A stretch of DNA of 64,000 nucleotides, taken from the NCBI GenBank assembly GCA_050084985.1, contig JBITNC010000001.1:22382001-22446000 (forward strand). The letters run 5' to 3'. Under the pieces are notes generated by a model, which was not told where the DNA came from, made no database searches, and saw only the letters and a program-made list of their open reading frames with translations. The first letter of the stretch is position 1. Every line of letters starts with the position of its first letter. The translations under genes and the position numbers were made by a program. Below, in pieces: positions 58,765 to 64,000 of the stretch. Source of the stretch: Nageia nagi (Eukaryota > Pinophyta).

Positions 58765-61700
58765 ATTTCATGTTAGACTTATGATTTTTATCAGACTATG
58801 TCATTTTCTCTTTGAGATTATGGAGATCAGGACCATTTTTTATATTTAGACATGTTATTTGTAGTTTTATTATTTTTTGATGACCTTATCTATTATGGGA
58901 TCATGGTAGTCCTTATCGATAGTTGGTTTCTTTAGATGTGATGGATATTGAATTATATATATTTTTTGATACACATAATGATGACTTTAGACTTTTATAT
59001 GCACGTTTTAGTATCATATATATGTATATTTATGTTTTTTCAAATGTATGTGTTAAAGTATAAATACATGAAAGTTTATTTTTATATTTTCATGTAGTTT
59101 TAACACCTTATCTATGATATGCTCTATAAATTCAATGTAGTATTTATGTTTATATAGTAATGTAATGTTTATAGGATAGGATTTGATTTGTAGGAGAATG
59201 GAATCAAATGCATCATTTTTCATTTTCTTGGCTACTTTTATACATGGTTTTGAAAATAATATACTAGTATAGACAAATGTGATATCATTAATAATGTGAA
59301 TGTATGGATGTAAAACACACATAAGATTTACGACATTTTATGGATGTAATAATGGATGCACATAAATGTATATGAACCTTAAATGACCTAATATTTCTAT
59401 GAATGACATAATAACTTAAACATCAATATTAATGCTTTGACAACTTATCAGATTTTAATAATAATAGTGGTAATGGTATGGGGTGAATGAATATATAAAT
59501 AAAGAAGTGTAATAAATAACACCTTGAAGACCTAGTTTTGTTAATTGATCTTCTACTTTGGTATCATCTACTAGGGATGATATGAAATAAAATCACAATA
59601 TACTTAAGTTTACCATAAAATCATGTGTGTGCAATGATGTTTGTTTTCTTCTCTTAACATTTGCAAATTAAACATCCAAGGATTATAAATTGTGAAATAT
59701 GATCTTTTTCTTTTTGTAAGGTATGCTTCACTACCAAAAAGCATCCATAGCCTTGGTGAAGATTAACCCCTTCATATTGTTACAACCTTGCTTTATTGCC
59801 AATTAGGAATCTATAGTCCTGATACAAGATGTTGTAATGGCCTAAGAATTCTATCTAATTTTGCTTTTTCTTTTTTTATCCTAGCTTTTGGGTTCAAGAT
59901 GAAGCAAAAAGTAAGAAAACCATACTCACATTTATGGTCAAGAAATACTCAATTATTGATTATTTCAAAATTTTTAATGTGAAAAGTGTATGAGTCTATT
60001 AGTGCACTGCCATATACCATAGTTATGTCTTTTTATCATCCTAAGTTTTTGAAACCCCAATGTAGGATTTCTCAACTAAAACTAAATATGAATAAAGTAT
60101 TTATTACTTCTTTATTTGTAAATATAGCTATATACATAAATGAATATTATATAGATGTATGCATGATGTGTGGATACATATAGCTTGATTAGTTGCCTCC
60201 CTCATAATGATTGATGTCTAATATTTATGACACTCAAGGTAAAGAACTAAACATTTATGAATAAAATGAATGATATGAACACATGGCATATATTAATTTT
60301 TTATATTTTTAGAATATTTTGACGTTGTTGTATTTTTTAGATATTTTAATGTTTTTGTACTTTTATATTTAATGTTTTTATGTTTTTTAGATATTTTAAT
60401 GTTTTACCTATTTCCCCACTAGATAAGAATCTACAACAGGTCATCATGAGTAAAAGAATGGAAGTGACAACATATACAGATGGTACAAATATTGAACTAC
60501 TATGGAGGGTCACGAATGATCAAAATAGACAACATGAAGTCCCAACACCATAAGTTTATAGATAAGAGATGAGTTATGGTTATATCATCAAAAAAGTCTT
60601 CTTTAGGATGTAGAAGATGTAGCCCATAGTATCTCACAAATCAAACTACCAAAGGAGTGATAAGAGCATCAATCATGATTCTCCAAATAAAATTAGGTCT
60701 AGAGATCATACATATGAGCTTTTATCAGAACTATTCATCAAGGATGTCATATATCACATAAGATTCCCACCAAGGCTGATGATCAATATAAATATCCATT
60801 CAGTTAGAGTTCCTTAGAATATTATAAGCATGGTTAGACCTATCTAGGGTAGTGGATAAAGCCATCATAGATAAAATTTGATGCTAGATACCCTTAAGAA
60901 ATTGATTAAATTGATCCTCCTCTAACTCTAGGTTTTGGATAGGATCCATTAAGGGGTCACTGGGAAAATTACATTGTGACTAGGAAATGATAAGCGATGA
61001 CAAGTCCCATGGGATAGGAGGATCATAATTCGAGTACCTCTCCTACTAACTAGTGGGAAGGTTAACATAATGTGGGTGACTCATGATGCCTATTGATTAT
61101 GAAATATAATCAACTACCTGCAATGTCATATATAACCATTTTTTAGAATTTATGTAAAGTTTTTAAAGATAGATATATACATACATTTTAATTTTACAAG
61201 AAAACATTTAATAATTTTTTGAATTATTTACATATATTATTAATGGTGGTACTTTTTATTTACATGATTATTATTTTTTAAGACACAAAAATTTTCAGAA
61301 CTCCTAATGATAATGGTTCCCTTATTTTTTATGGATAACCCAACCTTTATAACCAAAAAAATAAAAGTACAAAGGCTGGACTAAGAGATGAGCATGTCTT
61401 GGTCCTAGGATGGATGATTGATAATGAACCAGATATCAAATGAGTGGCAAGATTGGTGGATGACTCTTGAATTTCTTAATGACATGTTTTGCCTTCGTTA
61501 ACGATGTTGAGGCTTCACCATTCTCAATAAGTGAAAGGTAGGATATAATCTCTAGGTTTGTGAAGATTGAGGTGGAATTAATGATGTGAGGGATTTCATG
61601 CTCTTTGTGAGATACCAAACATACTCATTTTTCATTGGTTTGACTACAACCTCACTCTTTCTTTGGTTAAAGCATTCTAAGGTCTTTTGAAACCTTGGTT

Positions 61701-62935
61701 TTATATTAATTAGATTATTTACACAATAGTTTCTACTAAATAATGAACTATAATCATATATGATTTCATTGTGTAAAATGAACTAGGTATTATAGTCCAA
61801 CACCAAATCATTGATGACCTCAGTTATTGAAATTGATCTTCCATAACATCAAAGAGTCATATGATCAATATAATTTAGCAAAATTCTAGGTCTCTTATAA
61901 GGCCAATGTAAGTGAAATAGATGGATCCAATTGGTCAAATATTTCATTTCCATCCACATATCATTTGATTATAACTTAATAGTTTCCCTAAGACCACTAA
62001 CTTTTAATTCCCAAGCATTGGTTCCTCATCAATTATAAAAATTCATGGCTATAACTTCTTAAATTATTTTTTGGTAAAGCAAAGAAGTAGGCTATTTTAG
62101 TGTAAGGAGACTTTCTCAATGCTTTCATATATCAATCTTGCAGGTATATATCAAAAAAATCATATTTTGCAAGATTAAATTATGTTTTTTCATTAGTTTC
62201 TAGTTTTCTTGATATCACAGTTCTTGCTTGAACATTACAAAGAGGAGGATGGGAAAACCTTGACCTAATTCAAGAGAATCATTGGTCAATATTTTGCACA
62301 CATCTAATTGATCATTGAGGCTTATGAATGAATACTATGTAAAAATCATAAATAATTTTATGATGATACAAGTCTCTTATCATCTAGTCTACCCATGTAA
62401 ATAGAAAATCTTCATTTGGCTAGGTGTTAACAACTCTATTCTGGATCCAATTGTTGAAAAGGTAATTATTTATGATCTTGGAGGCTAAAGTAGGCCAATA
62501 TTGGCATAACAAGTTTACCACATGAATTTGTGCAAAATAATATGCATGACTTAGGTGGTACATGGCCTTATCCACATAAATTTCCAAGTTATCTCTACAA
62601 ACACTTATCTCCTATCCTTAGTATCTTTCTGGCAATAAGTTTAGGGCTATGATTCATTGCAAATTTATAAGTAAATGGAGGATATTTCTATTTCTAGGAG
62701 AATTATCTAAGGATAATTCTATGATAACCCTATCTTTGAAATATTTTGGTTTCTCAAACCAAGGTTTTTGTCAATACCTCTTTGATCAGTAATCAAGTGG
62801 ATGCTTTTACTCTTTTTTGATGTCATTTTCTATTTCAAATACATTAAATATGTATAAATATTTTAAGAAAAATACTTTTGCTAATTTTTTGACTAAAAAA
62901 GCTTATTTATACTATATACAACTTCTAATTAAAAA
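58765..62935. other. AT-rich stretch, nothing firmly recognised
   Basis: No conserved motif seen on either strand. A 60-codon minus frame at 61436-61618 and an 89-codon one at 59053-59322 have no recognisable domain. In the minus-strand element model this is untranslated sequence between integrase and the antisense PMD ORF. Confidence 0.35.
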
Positions 62936-62941
62936 AGTTTA

Positions 62942-63990
62942 TTAACTATAGAAAGGTTGAAGATGCATGATATTTATGGGTTCATGCTCTTTGTTACCTT
63001 CCATATCAGCTAAATGATAAGACCTAAATCCAAATTTTCTTTTAATCATGTGAGGACTCAACCACTTAGGAGAAAACTTATCATAGAGATATCAATCTAT
63101 TTAGGAAGTTTGTTGGTTTTATTTTAAAACCAAATCCCCTATGTTAAATTTGTGAGTTTTAACTTTTTTTCGAAGGCTTTTTTAATATGATTTTGATAAG
63201 TATGTAAATGCTATAATGCATTAACTCTTCTTTCATCTAAAAGTATTAATTTATCTAATCTTATTTTATGAATTGCTTCATCAGTGATATAATCTTGTTA
63301 TGTAATTCATAAAGAAGGAATTTCTATTTCTAAGGGTAATATTACTTCGACCTCGTAAAATAAGGAAAATAGGGTTTCCCTAGTAGGAGTTCGAATACTA
63401 GTTCAATAAGCCCACAATGCATGTGGTATTCTTACATGCCAATCTCGATGATAGCCATCAATAATTTTTAATAGAATGCTACAAATAGTTTTGTTTGTAG
63501 CTTCAAATTGACCATTCCCTTAAGTATAGGAAGGAGTTGAGAAGCTTAAATGAATGTGATATCCTTTACATAAAGCTTGAACTTCCTTATTTTTGAAGTT
63601 TTTTCCATTATTAGTGAAAATTTGGGCCAAAATTCTAAAACAACATATAATATGGTTCTATATGAATTTTGGGCTCTTTGGCCCTTTTTGTTGAGATCAT
63701 AGGAATAGCTTCTACCCATTTTGTAAAATATTCTATAGTAGTTATTATAAACTTATGACCTGCTGAGGAAATAAGAGAGATTTAACCTATTAAATCTAAT
63801 GCTCATCTTGAGAATAGCCATAATGATTGCATGGGTTGTAATGTATGTGAGGGTTGATTAAATAGATTTGCATGTTGTTGATATTTAATTGTTACAATGC
63901 TACAAATATAAAAAGGGAAATATTGCATAAATAAAATGAATATTGATTTGAAATAGAAAAATAACAATTATTTATGGAAATAATAGAGCA
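62942..63990 (-). pseudogene. Gypsy integrase, Tat-like, broken; continues past the window edge
   Basis: On the minus strand from the right edge: LFNQPSHTLQPMQSLWLFSR, then WALDLIG, SAGHKFIITTIEYFTKWVEAIPM (63790-63690) of the integrase catalytic core; further on DWHVRIPHALWAY and RTPTRETLFSLFYEVEVILP (63440-63330), EIEIPS; then RVNAL and YQNHIKKAFEKKLK (63240-63170), KFSPKW-like and MIKRKFGFRSYHLADMEGNK-like pieces (63090-62990) and LQPFYS at the stop (62942). The order is gypsy integrase plus GPY/F-like tail. Frameshifts and stops interrupt it, so it is inactive. Reverse transcriptase would lie beyond 64000. Confidence 0.8.
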
Positions 63991-64000
63991 TGTGCCAATA

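Overview
The window reads as nuclear DNA from a seed plant with a large, repeat-filled genome; a gymnosperm is plausible but not proven. The reasons are AT-rich intergenic DNA, Ty1/copia and Ty3/gypsy elements of plant type with initiator-Met primer sites, a CACTA transposon, DUF4216 and plant-mobile-domain relics, pentatricopeptide-repeat (PPR) debris, and two proline-rich cell-wall protein genes with plant TATA promoters. There is no bacterial gene organisation. The only intact host gene I can support is the secreted proline-rich protein at 22.8-23.3 kb. A paralogue lies in the opposite orientation at 9.3-10.0 kb with four single-base losses in C runs. A third host trace, at 0.6-0.8 kb, is an orphan fragment resembling the crooked-neck (CRNKL1/Clf1) splicing factor.

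Layout: 1.4-4.2 kb, minus-strand Tat-type gypsy gag/protease relic. 6.2-6.4 kb, 51-bp tandem repeat. 7.3-7.7 kb, tRNA-derived SINE-like pieces. 9.3-10.0 kb, proline-rich paralogue. 11.4-16.9 kb, chromovirus-like gypsy element whose 3' LTR is cut and abuts a twice-deleted copia pol fragment (to 18.4 kb). 18.9-19.3 kb, PPR relic. 22.7-23.5 kb, intact proline-rich gene. 25.1-33.7 kb, many PPR shards plus a short non-autonomous LTR element with an adjacent inverted partial copy. 33.7-37.3 kb, truncated Tat-type gypsy with 5' LTR and primer site. 37.7-41.3 kb, DUF4216 transposon relic between two inverted telomere-like arrays. 41.4-51.1 kb, a 1.1-kb CACTA element (41-bp TIRs) carrying a PPR fragment and split by a complete copia element (41573-50206, perfect 5-bp target duplication). 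52.3-53.8 kb, exon-like unrecognised relic. 54.1-54.4 kb, GACTCTA repeat. 55.2-64 kb, apparently the 3' part of a minus-strand gypsy element (integrase at 62.9-64.0 kb, polypurine tract and LTR edge at 55.2 kb) with a plant-mobile-domain ORF in antisense between them.

Most strands tell a history of nested insertion and decay rather than a working pathway. The most unusual structures are a 14-bp minisatellite expanded by 39 units in only one LTR of the copia pair, the inverted telomere-like arrays around a transposase relic, and PPR pieces both dispersed and inside a CACTA element. All motif assignments were made by eye from translations; no database search was run.
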